In this document: positions 45,418 through 52,585 of the stretch, in pieces
Layout: each line of letters starts with the position of its first letter
Position numbering within the stretch: the stretch's first letter is position 1
Source of the DNA: Paenibacillus sp. OK003
GTDB lineage: Bacteria > Bacillota > Bacilli > Paenibacillales > Paenibacillaceae
Length of the DNA stretch: 64,000 nt
Direction of reading: 5' to 3'
NCBI RefSeq assembly: GCF_900109515.1
Contig: NZ_FOBD01000007.1
Span: 62,001 to 126,000, forward strand
Program-made: the position numbers and the translations under genes
The notes under the pieces: model-generated
What the model was told of the DNA's origin: nothing
Database searches by the model: none
What the model saw: only the letters and a program-made list of their open reading frames with translations

Positions 45418-45456
45418 TCGCTATTCATCATCTTGAATGTGAGTGAGGAAGAACCC

Positions 45457-46374
45457 ATGAAAAAGTGGATGAAAGTTACTATCTGGATTGTTTCCTTTTT
45501 TGTAGTTGTTGTGTTTGGTTATGCCATATATCTCTACCAATCCGTTAAATCAACCGCTGACCAAATCTATGAGCCCCGGAATCCTGTAAAGCCCGTCTCG
45601 GTCACAGATAGCAGAGGTGGGCTACCAGTGGACATCAACAGTAAGGAGCCTTTTAATGCGCTTATTCTTGGTGTGGATGAGCGTCCAAATGATCGAGGGC
45701 GCTCGGATACGATGATTGTGCTGAGTGTGAACCCGGGGAAAAAGAAAGTGCTCATGTTTAATATTCCAAGGGATACACGGACAGAGATTGTGGGACACAA
45801 TACAGAAGATAAGATCAATCACGCTTATGCCTTCGGAGGCGTAGACATGTCGGTAAATACTGTTGAGCAATTTTTGGGAGTCCCTATCCATTATTATATG
45901 AAAGTGGATATGGAGGGCTTTGCCAAAATCATCGACCTGGTCGGGGGCGTGGATGTAAATAATCCTTTTGCATTTGATTATGAGGGCCAGCGTTACGATC
46001 AAGGGAATATTCATCTGGATGGTGTTGCTGCGCTCGGTTTTTCAAGAATGCGCTATGATGACCCGAAAGGGGATTTGGGGCGGAATGATCGACAGCGTGA
46101 GGTTCTGAAGCAGATGCTTAAGAATACGATGCAATTCTCCAGTGTACTTCATATCCAGAATATGCTTGATGAACTAGGTACTCATGTCAGAACGGATGTT
46201 ACTTTTGATGAGATGAAGGAACTTCTCCTCGATTATCGTAATGATCTGGAGAATGTAGATACGGTGGAGATTAAGGGTAAAGGCGAGAAAATCAATGGGA
46301 TTTATTATTACATCGTGAATCAGCAGGAAAGGGATCGGATTCACGGAATAATTCAAGACCATTTGGAGAAATAA
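45457..46374 (+). CDS. LytR-CpsA-Psr (LCP) family glycopolymer ligase
   Basis: Membrane-anchored extracytoplasmic enzyme (305 aa) of the LCP family, which transfers lipid-linked glycopolymers to peptidoglycan. One N-terminal helix (about 5-26) is followed by the LCP domain with GVDERPNDRGRSDTMIVLSV, FNIPRDTRTEI, KINHAYAFGG and SRMRYDDPKGDLGRNDRQ; the Asp/Arg residues of these motifs bind the lipid pyrophosphate. ATG 45457 is used (GAGGAAGAA upstream); a TTG at 45433 is in frame. Its place at the end of the locus suggests the polymer is at least partly attached to the wall, as a capsule. Confidence 0.93.
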   Translation: MKKWMKVTIWIVSFFVVVVFGYAIYLYQSVKSTADQIYEPRNPVKPVSVTDSRGGLPVDINSKEPFNALILGVDERPNDRGRSDTMIVLSVNPGKKKVLMFNIPRDTRTEIVGHNTEDKINHAYAFGGVDMSVNTVEQFLGVPIHYYMKVDMEGFAKIIDLVGGVDVNNPFAFDYEGQRYDQGNIHLDGVAALGFSRMRYDDPKGDLGRNDRQREVLKQMLKNTMQFSSVLHIQNMLDELGTHVRTDVTFDEMKELLLDYRNDLENVDTVEIKGKGEKINGIYYYIVNQQERDRIHGIIQDHLEK

Positions 46375-46394
46375 ACAGAAATAAAGAAAGGCTT

Positions 46395-46690
46395 ATGAAA
46401 GTGGTGAGAACCTTGCTTATGGAGGAGGATTACGGGAAACGAGGGCATAAACATAAACGAAAACAAAGACCTTATATTTATATCTTGTCACTGCTGCTCT
46501 GACCGTCGTAGCGATTATCGCCTCCATTGATGAATATATTCAGCAGTTCAGCCCTAACCGGACGAGTTCAATCCGTGATGTAGGCGTGGATCTGCTTGGC
46601 GGATGTGGCGGAATTGCTTTATATATGGGGGTTAATGTCGTTTTCAGAAGCTTCAGGTCTCCAAGGCGATCGTCAGTCAAAAGAAAGTGA
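46395..46690 (+). pseudogene. Frameshifted remnant of a VanZ-like membrane protein
   Basis: An ATG at 46395 with AAAGG upstream opens a short frame that ends RPYIYILSLLL-stop. In the next frame the sequence continues as YLVTAALTVVAIIASIDEYIQQ, then FSPNRTSSIRDVGVDLLGGCGGI and about 25 further residues to a stop at 46690. The DE-x2-Q-F-x-P-x-R-x3-x2-D-V-x2-D segment is the signature end of VanZ-family proteins. Only about 95 residues in two frames remain, while intact relatives are about 130-200 aa with several helices. The gene is both frameshifted and missing most of its front. It follows the LCP gene by 20 nt. Confidence 0.72.
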
Positions 46691-46776
46691 TTTCCCAGGA
46701 AATGCTGCTCGCTAGTTCCGCTTCTACTTGCTTGCTATCCATCATAAGTATGGGAGTAGGACAAGGGGGACGGGAC

Positions 46777-47295
46777 ATGCTGCGAAGAAGGAACCGGAAT
46801 GCACTGCTCAAAAAAATTGGATTCATTGCACTTGTGCTGCTGCTGTTGTGGCTTATAGGCAGAACTATCCCATATTTGTTTCGTGCGGATGCACCAGATG
46901 AAGCTGCTGCCATTGCCCAAGAGTTTTACAAATATGAGCAGACAGGTGATTTCGGCAGTTCATGGGAGTTGTTTCATCCACTGATGAAAGAGCGCTTTCC
47001 CAAAAGCGCCTATTTACAGTCCAGAGCTCATATTTTCATGCAGCACTTTGGGGTCGAAACCTTTGATCTGGAGATGGAAAAACCAGAGCGTGAGTTTGAC
47101 GTTACGGTAATTGATGGCGTTAAACCATTTGCAGAGGCGTATCGCATTAGTGTTACCCAGAAGTTTACGGGAACCTTTGGTCAATTTAAAATTGTGCAGG
47201 ATTGTTATATCGTAAAAGATGGGGACGATTGGACATTGCTTTGGTATTATCCGAAGAATAGAGATATCGATACCGAGCATGACAAAAGCAATTGA
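46777..47295 (+). CDS. Membrane-anchored protein of unknown function (172 aa)
   Basis: N-terminal basic residues and one membrane helix (about 12-30: KKIGFIALVLLLLWLIGRTI) precede an extracytoplasmic domain of about 135 residues (EEAAAIAQEFYKYEQTGDF-type start, ending TLLWYYPKNRD). The layout resembles small NTF2-like/SnoaL-like domains found behind anchors, but I do not recognise a family. ATG 46777 is preferred because AAGGGGGA lies 6 nt upstream; the open frame from 46687 overlaps the VanZ remnant. A strong terminator follows at 47346. Confidence 0.7.
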   Translation: MLRRRNRNALLKKIGFIALVLLLLWLIGRTIPYLFRADAPDEAAAIAQEFYKYEQTGDFGSSWELFHPLMKERFPKSAYLQSRAHIFMQHFGVETFDLEMEKPEREFDVTVIDGVKPFAEAYRISVTQKFTGTFGQFKIVQDCYIVKDGDDWTLLWYYPKNRDIDTEHDKSN

Positions 47296-47313
47296 TAGTA
47301 TTAACCCATACTA

Positions 47314-47330
47314 TGAACCAAATTGTATCA
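47314..47330. promoter_or_regulatory. GATAC palindrome, degenerate copy (site 4)
   Basis: TGAACCAAATTGTATCA matches TGATACAAATTGTATCA at 15 of 17 positions. It lies 18 nt after the preceding stop codon and 144 nt upstream of site 5. Confidence 0.4.
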
Positions 47331-47345
47331 TTTTTACTTGAAGAG

Positions 47346-47391
47346 GCTCTATGAATGCGAGACTTTAGTCGCATTTATAGAGCTTTTTTTG
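47346..47391 (+). terminator. Intrinsic terminator
   Basis: GGCTCTATGAATGCGA pairs with TCGCATTTATAGAGC, followed by seven T. It ends transcription from the polysaccharide side. Confidence 0.92.
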
Positions 47392-47421
47392 CATTTCATT
47401 TCTTTTTAAATCTATAGGGGG

Positions 47422-47450
47422 TTGACATTAGTCCCAGTGTCAAGTAAATT
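47422..47450 (+). promoter_or_regulatory. Promoter of the CxxC-protein gene
   Basis: TTGACA (47422-47427), 17 nt, TAAATT (47445-47450). TTGACA...TGTCAA also forms a small inverted repeat across the promoter. Confidence 0.7.
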
Positions 47451-47457
47451 ACGAGTT

Positions 47458-47474
47458 AGATACAAAATGTATCA
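47458..47474. promoter_or_regulatory. GATAC palindrome, putative XRE operator site 5
   Basis: AGATACAAAATGTATCA. The arms GATACA/TGTATC are perfect. It sits at the predicted transcription start of the promoter at 47422-47450. Confidence 0.75.
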
Positions 47475-47538
47475 AAATTCAGCGTCTAACGACAAATAAC
47501 AGGGACTTCATTGCTCCTTGTGAGGGGAAGGAAAATCA

Positions 47539-47790
47539 TTGATCGAAACGGACCGCTTTTACTGTGTCAGTTGTGGGATGATTGTGTCGGTCGCTAGAGG
47601 CTCTGTCGAACTAAAGGAAGAGGACTGTGGAGGCAATCACGTATTTCGCACTGGATTTTATCGGAGTGAAATGCCGCTTGGATGCTGTGAAGCGTGTGTA
47701 GTTCATATGAAACGTCAGGGGAAATCCCAGTTTGCGGGACAATATACTAAAGATTATGATACACTATCTCCATATGAGAAACGGGCATGA
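47539..47790 (+). CDS. Small CxxC zinc-ribbon-like protein of unknown function (83 aa)
   Basis: Cytosolic protein with two Cys pairs, FYCVSCGMIV near the N-terminus and CCEACVVHM near residue 55, spaced like a four-Cys zinc site. A further Cys is in EEDCGGNH. The C-terminal GQYTKDYDTLSPYEKR is polar. I do not recognise a named family. The start is a TTG with AAGGAA upstream. Its promoter carries a GATAC palindrome identical in core to those of the polysaccharide locus, so it may be coregulated. The stop overlaps an in-frame start region of the ABC gene that follows. Confidence 0.7.
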   Translation: MIETDRFYCVSCGMIVSVARGSVELKEEDCGGNHVFRTGFYRSEMPLGCCEACVVHMKRQGKSQFAGQYTKDYDTLSPYEKRA

Positions 47791-47822
47791 TGCGAATGTC
47801 TGTTGATGAAGGAGGAAATGGA

Positions 47823-48731
47823 ATGCAGCAGGAGCCGGTCGTCCGTCTTCAGGGCGTCAGTAAAATCATCTCCTCCCGATCATTGGTCAGTGACCTGACT
47901 CTGGATATTTCTCCGGGGCAGGTTTTTGGTTTTTTAGGACCCAATGGGGCGGGGAAAACAACAACGATTCGAATGATGGTAGGGCTGATGTCCATCAGTC
48001 AAGGAGATATCATCATCTCGGGACACAGTGTAAAGAATGAATTCGAGCAAGCCATCGCTCAGGTTGGGGCTATTGTCGAGAATCCAGAAATGTACAAGTT
48101 TCTGACAGGCTATCAGAATCTCGTTCACTTTGCCCGGATGTCACCCGGTATTACGAAAGAACGTATTGCCGAGACGATTGAACGAGTTGGGCTTACAGCC
48201 CGCATCCATGACAAGGTAAAGACCTATTCTCTGGGTATGCGCCAGCGTCTAGGCGTGGCCCAAGCCATATTACATAAACCAAAGTTGTTGGTATTGGATG
48301 AACCCACCAACGGGCTCGATCCACAGGGAATACGGGAACTCAGAGATTATTTGCGTCAGCTCTGTCAGGAGGAAGGGATCACCGTCTTTGTATCCAGCCA
48401 CTTGTTGTCGGAGATGGAATTGATGTGTGATACCGTTGCAATTATCCAAAATGGCAAATTGATTGATGTGAGAAATCTCAGAGCTGAGGCGGGAGCGGAC
48501 GTACTTACTGAAGTTGCTTTTGAGGTAAATGATGCTCCACGTGCAGCCGAACGAATTAGCGAAGCTACAGTTCAGGGCAATGCCATTGTGATTCGTTTAT
48601 CCCGTGAGCAGATTCCCGACTTGAATGCGAGGCTGGTCAGTGAAGGGTTCCAGGTATACGGTATCCGCAGCGTAACCCATACGCTGGAAGATCAATTTTT
48701 GCAGGTGACTGGGGGCGGAAGCATTGGGTAA
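47823..48731 (+). CDS. ABC transporter ATP-binding protein (BcrA/YhcH type)
   Basis: ATPase subunit (302 aa) of an ABC-2-type exporter. It has Walker A FLGPNGAGKTTT (about residues 43-54), the Q-loop region VGAIVENPEMYKFLTG, the signature YSLGMRQRLGVAQAIL, Walker B LLVLDEPTNGLD and the switch His in SSHLLSEME. The C-terminal 80 residues form the regulatory tail seen in bacitracin/lantibiotic-resistance ATPases. ATG 47823, with AGGAGG 7 nt upstream, is preferred to the longer frame from 47787. The permease gene starts 8 nt before its stop. The substrate is unknown; drug or peptide export is only the usual family role. Confidence 0.93.
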   Translation: MQQEPVVRLQGVSKIISSRSLVSDLTLDISPGQVFGFLGPNGAGKTTTIRMMVGLMSISQGDIIISGHSVKNEFEQAIAQVGAIVENPEMYKFLTGYQNLVHFARMSPGITKERIAETIERVGLTARIHDKVKTYSLGMRQRLGVAQAILHKPKLLVLDEPTNGLDPQGIRELRDYLRQLCQEEGITVFVSSHLLSEMELMCDTVAIIQNGKLIDVRNLRAEAGADVLTEVAFEVNDAPRAAERISEATVQGNAIVIRLSREQIPDLNARLVSEGFQVYGIRSVTHTLEDQFLQVTGGGSIG

Positions 48732-49518
48732 TTTCGGCAATCTCATTATGAATGAAAACATGAAAATTTTCCGTCGTCCGCGTACTTGGATTATGTTATC
48801 TATTCTGGCATTGATTACGCTGTTGATGCCGGTTCTGCTCAATGAAGGCATGGGGTCCAGTGAAGTTCCATACTGGCAAGCAGCTATTACTACCGTTCAG
48901 GTCGTCTTTTTCCTGAATACGATCTTCTGTGTCGTCATTGCAGCTGAAGCGGTGGCCGGAGAGTTCACTTGGGGAACCATTAAACTTCTGCTGATCCGTC
49001 CGTGGTCACGCAGCAAAATACTGGCATCCAAATATTTGACCGTGATTGGATTTAGTATTCTGAGTACATTACTTGTTGTTATTCTGGCAACCGTAATGTC
49101 GTATATCCTGTTCTCCCATTCCGTAACTCAGGATGGAAGCGGTGCTTCTGCATCACACGCATTTGCACTATGGGGATATCTGTACGTGGACTTGTTTATT
49201 ACGCTCGCTATTGCCTTTATGGTCTCCTCCGTGTTTCGTTCGGGAGCTCTGGCCATCGGTTTGTCTCTATTTATCATGTTTACACAGAATTTGTTCTCAT
49301 TGATCTTCAACCCCGTTCGTTACGAATGGGCCAAGTATGTTCTGTTCAATAATATGGATCTCAGTCGGTATATGGATCCAGTGACGGACTTTAGTATGTT
49401 TGACGGTGGGAATACAGGCATGACACTTGGCTTTTCTGTTGCTGTGCTAGCTGTATATTATGTTGTTTTCATGTTGATCTCATGGGTTGTATTCAACAAA
49501 AGAGATGTGGCAGGCTAA
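48724..49518 (+). CDS. ABC-2 type transporter permease
   Basis: Membrane partner of the ATPase just upstream (264 aa, six helices). The family layout is clear: an N-terminal helix (IMLSILALITLLMPVLL), the segment AAEAVAGEFTWGTIKLLLIRPWSRSKIL that contacts the ATPase, then four or five more helices. The start is a TTG at 48724 overlapping the ATPase gene by 8 nt; an ATG at 48748 is an alternative. A terminator hairpin contains the stop codon in its loop. Confidence 0.9.
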   Translation: MGNFGNLIMNENMKIFRRPRTWIMLSILALITLLMPVLLNEGMGSSEVPYWQAAITTVQVVFFLNTIFCVVIAAEAVAGEFTWGTIKLLLIRPWSRSKILASKYLTVIGFSILSTLLVVILATVMSYILFSHSVTQDGSGASASHAFALWGYLYVDLFITLAIAFMVSSVFRSGALAIGLSLFIMFTQNLFSLIFNPVRYEWAKYVLFNNMDLSRYMDPVTDFSMFDGGNTGMTLGFSVAVLAVYYVVFMLISWVVFNKRDVAG

Positions 49519-49536
49519 TTGCCTGCTTCTTTTTTT
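49510..49536 (+). terminator. Terminator overlapping the permease stop codon
   Basis: GCAGGC-TAATT-GCCTGC followed by TTCTTTTTTTT. The stop TAA is in the loop. Confidence 0.9.
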
Positions 49537-49720
49537 TGCCCAATTTCTCCTTCAGGATGGAAAAGAGAGTATATTCAGCATCCGCTGTGGCATGACTAGC
49601 ATTTAAGGGTACATATAATCATACATGAGCATACGGCTTGGAATGGAGCACGCTGCCCAAGCTGTATTAAGTTGCATGACATACATATTATCGCCGCAGT
49701 CGTATTTGGCAGAGCAGCGT

Positions 49721-50812
49721 ATGGAGGGATCACGTTTCTTGATAAACAACAAGTTTTACCGTATATGCACAGCAATTATTTTGCTGCTGCTCATCGTGTA
49801 TTTGGGGGATAAAGTCAACTTTATTTTCAGCCCCTTGACCTCGCTGATTCATATCATCATCATTCCGCTGCTGATTGCTGGTTTCTTCTATTATCTGCTG
49901 CGTCCGCTCGTCGACTATATGGAACGGCACAAAATGAAGCGTGCACTGTCAGTCCTTATTATTTATGTGGTGATTGCGCTGATTATGGCAGGATTCAGTG
50001 TGCTTGTATGGCCTTCACTGCGTGAACAACTGTTGAATTTTGTGGAGAATGCCCCAGTACTGGTTACTTCGCTCAGTGATCAGTTGGCTGAATTCGAAAA
50101 GAGCGGTTTTCTTTCAAAATATATACCTGAGGATTCCGATCTGTTCTCACGCTTCTCCGATTTTCTAAGTCAAGGAATTGCCCAGGTAACGGATTATGTA
50201 TCCGGATTGTTTTCTGTCGTATCTAATCTGGTCATCATTCTGGCGACGTTCCCGATCATGCTGTATTACATGCTCAAGGAAGGCAGCAAATTTGGAACTA
50301 ATCTTACACTGTTGCTCCCGAGACGTTACCGTAAAGATGGAGAAGAGACGGTACATGAAATCGATGAAGCTTTGAGCAGCTACATTGTAGGTCGTGTCAT
50401 TGTCAATGTAGCCTTGGGCATCCTGATGTATATTGGTTTTCTCTTTCTCGGTTTGCCATATGCATTACTCCTGACGGCCGTATCCATTATCCTGAACTTC
50501 ATTCCTTATGTAGGGGCTTTGCTGGCAGCCATTCCTGTCGTCATTGTGGGGTTCATTGAATCACCTTCAATGGCGATCTGGTCGCTTGTCATCATTGTTA
50601 TCGCTCAGCAAATTCAGGATAATCTGATCTCTCCTTATGTCTATGGCAAACAGTTGGACATTCATCCGTTGACTACCGTCATCTTACTGCTTGTAGGTGC
50701 AGACCTGGGGAACATTCTTGGGATGATTATCGTTATTCCTTTATATATGATTCTGAAAATTATAGTTCGCAAAATCCATTATCGGATTGTTGAAGATAAG
50801 ACTGAACTTTGA
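49721..50812 (+). CDS. AI-2E family transporter
   Basis: Polytopic membrane protein of the AI-2 exporter/TerC-unrelated PerM superfamily (363 aa from ATG 49721). It has an N-terminal FYRICTAIILLLLIVYLGDKV helix, a central soluble region (about 120-175) and the diagnostic C-terminal helices with NFIPYVGALLAAIPVVIVG and AQQIQDNLISPYVYGK. Substrates vary in the family (autoinducer-2, sodium/proton exchange) and cannot be assigned. No good ribosome binding site is seen. The frame is open to ATG 49625, but homologous sequence seems to begin near MEGSRFLINNKFYRI, so 49721 is used with limited confidence. Confidence 0.85.
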   Translation: MEGSRFLINNKFYRICTAIILLLLIVYLGDKVNFIFSPLTSLIHIIIIPLLIAGFFYYLLRPLVDYMERHKMKRALSVLIIYVVIALIMAGFSVLVWPSLREQLLNFVENAPVLVTSLSDQLAEFEKSGFLSKYIPEDSDLFSRFSDFLSQGIAQVTDYVSGLFSVVSNLVIILATFPIMLYYMLKEGSKFGTNLTLLLPRRYRKDGEETVHEIDEALSSYIVGRVIVNVALGILMYIGFLFLGLPYALLLTAVSIILNFIPYVGALLAAIPVVIVGFIESPSMAIWSLVIIVIAQQIQDNLISPYVYGKQLDIHPLTTVILLLVGADLGNILGMIIVIPLYMILKIIVRKIHYRIVEDKTEL

Positions 50813-50877
50813 ATGGAATTTGAAATAAAACTCTGTCATGTGTCACCACTAATGTTTGCTCTTGAAACACATGGATA

Positions 50878-50940
50878 AGCCGCATATCAATGGTGAAGGG
50901 CCTGGTAACTTGCCCTCGCGATTGATATGCGGCTTTTTTT
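50878..50940 (+). terminator. Intrinsic terminator after the AI-2E transporter
   Basis: AGCCGCATATCAAT (50878-50891) pairs perfectly with ATTGATATGCGGCT (50921-50934), with an inner GGGC/GCCC stem and a T-run. Confidence 0.95.
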
Positions 50941-50948
50941 CATACTTC

Positions 50949-50977
50949 TTGCTCACTCATGTTATATCTGTTATACT
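50949..50977 (+). promoter_or_regulatory. Promoter of the GntR operon
   Basis: TTGCTC (50949-50954), 17 nt, TATACT (50972-50977). The -10 box is inside the operator palindrome. Confidence 0.7.
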
Positions 50978-50992
50978 TGATATATAACAGAT
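50966..50992. promoter_or_regulatory. GntR (YtrA-type) operator palindrome
   Basis: ATCTGTTATA (50966-50975) and TATAACAGAT (50983-50992) are perfect 10-bp inverted arms around 7 nt. It overlaps the -10 box and lies 21 nt before the regulator start, which suits autorepression. Confidence 0.8.
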
Positions 50993-51012
50993 AACAAAAA
51001 GAAGGTGAACTC

Positions 51013-51408
51013 TTGATTATTCAACTGGATATGCAATCCGAACTTCCCATCTATTCGCAACTGGTTTATCAAATTATCGAAGGCATTGCTAGTGGTGAAT
51101 TACAGCTAGGTGAGGCGCTACCTTCGGTTCGGAATTTGGCCGCCGATATTGGGGTTAACCTTCATACGGTCAACAAAGCTTATACAATACTCAAGCAAGA
51201 TGGATACATTCTAATTCATAGACAAAAGGGAGTCGTAGTGAACCCTGATGGAATGCCTGATTTAACGGATGATTTTTTGAAAAAGCAGCAGAGAGAGTTA
51301 AGACCGATTATTGCCGAAGCGATATGTCGCGGAATGACCAAAGAGGAACTATCTGCGGTATTAGACCAAATGTATGATGATATAAAGATGGGTCACAACA
51401 GAGAATAA
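51013..51408 (+). CDS. GntR family regulator, YtrA subfamily
   Basis: Short GntR repressor (131 aa). The winged-helix domain occupies residues 1-75 (SELPIYSQLVYQIIEGIASGEL, LPSVRNLAADIGVNLHTVNKAY, HRQKGVVV). The short helical tail of about 50 residues is typical of the YtrA subfamily, which usually controls linked transporter or membrane-protein genes. TTG start with GAAGGTGA 4 nt upstream. A perfect palindrome over its promoter is the likely target. The downstream membrane protein and hydrolase genes are probably in the same operon. Confidence 0.92.
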   Translation: MIIQLDMQSELPIYSQLVYQIIEGIASGELQLGEALPSVRNLAADIGVNLHTVNKAYTILKQDGYILIHRQKGVVVNPDGMPDLTDDFLKKQQRELRPIIAEAICRGMTKEELSAVLDQMYDDIKMGHNRE

Positions 51409-51431
51409 AGAATCAAGGGAGTGTGTTATGT

Positions 51432-52541
51432 ATGGAACTATTTACTATATTACCTATCATCTTAATCTTTGCTCCATTAGCCGTACTTCTATCCTTTGCA
51501 CCATATTTGTCAAGGGAAACCATCAGCTTTGGGGTTACGGTCAGTGAATATAATTACTACACACCCATCTTACGTAAGCTCCGGAGTATGTTTGCTACAG
51601 TAAGTCTGATCGGGAACGGGATGGTTATACTTGTCTGTCTGTATTTACTCCGATCTGCTAATGAAGAGTCTACCGCAATCATCACCGGTGTTTCCACAAT
51701 AATATTCATTGTGTACTGGGCAGCACTAAATATGATATTTCATTTCAAGATGAAAAAGCTAAAGGGAACACTTACAACTGTAGAAGCACCTCAACGGGTT
51801 AAAATTGATACCACCTTCCGCCAAAACAAGCTCACCTATTCCAACTATTGGTTTCTCATTCACTTTGCTATTATTGTAGCCATTGCGATCATTTCGATCG
51901 TGAATTATAAGGTACTGCCTAACATCATTCCAATGAAATATGATTTTCAGGGCAATGTCACTTCCAGTGTGCCTAAAACCTACCTTTCGGTACTGGCTAT
52001 TAATCTTGTACAGTTAGGAATCATTGCACTTATGATGTTGGTGAACTGGAGTATTAAAACAAGCAAACAACATCTTACCCCATCTGATCCTGCCCAATTT
52101 GCTGCTAAAAATATTCAATTCCGCCGTAAATGGTCCCTATTTACGATTATAACGGGGTTACTTCTTACCATTTTATTTGCCTTCATTCAGATCAATATGT
52201 TCGTCCCTAATCTGGTCTTGTTGACAGCTATTAGCTTCATCACCCCTATGGTAATCGTGTTAGGCGCTGTATGGCTGTCTCTCACAGGCAGACAAGGCGG
52301 TGGGGAAATTCGGAATCATCAAGAGGATCGTGAAAGATCCAAGGAGCAGCCTGTGAATGACGATGATCATTGGAAGCTTGGTTTTATTTACTTCAATGCC
52401 AATGATCCTTCTTTTACCGTAGAAAAACGTTATGGCATAGGCTGGACGATTAACTTCGCTCATCCATTATCTTGGGTCCTGTTGTTATTCATCATTGCTA
52501 TTGTTGTTATAAGTATAGTCCTAGCCAATAAATGCTCATAG
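51432..52541 (+). CDS. DUF1648/SdpI-like membrane protein with DUF5808-like tail
   Basis: Polytopic membrane protein (369 aa, about eight helices). The central segment KVLPNIIPMKYDFQGNVTSSVPK is the DUF1648 hallmark, a domain also found in the immunity protein SdpI. The tail WKLGFIYFNANDPSFTVEKRYG followed by GWTINFAHPLSW matches the DUF5808 pattern. The function is unknown; SdpI-like immunity or envelope stress roles are speculative. ATG 51432 is chosen with AAGGGAG 10 nt upstream; the GTG at 51423 is too close to that site. It lies 23 nt after the GntR gene and 44 nt before the hydrolase gene. Confidence 0.8.
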   Translation: MELFTILPIILIFAPLAVLLSFAPYLSRETISFGVTVSEYNYYTPILRKLRSMFATVSLIGNGMVILVCLYLLRSANEESTAIITGVSTIIFIVYWAALNMIFHFKMKKLKGTLTTVEAPQRVKIDTTFRQNKLTYSNYWFLIHFAIIVAIAIISIVNYKVLPNIIPMKYDFQGNVTSSVPKTYLSVLAINLVQLGIIALMMLVNWSIKTSKQHLTPSDPAQFAAKNIQFRRKWSLFTIITGLLLTILFAFIQINMFVPNLVLLTAISFITPMVIVLGAVWLSLTGRQGGGEIRNHQEDRERSKEQPVNDDDHWKLGFIYFNANDPSFTVEKRYGIGWTINFAHPLSWVLLLFIIAIVVISIVLANKCS

Positions 52542-52585
52542 ATCTATGCATATAATAGATAAAATGATTAGGAGGAGTTATTACA

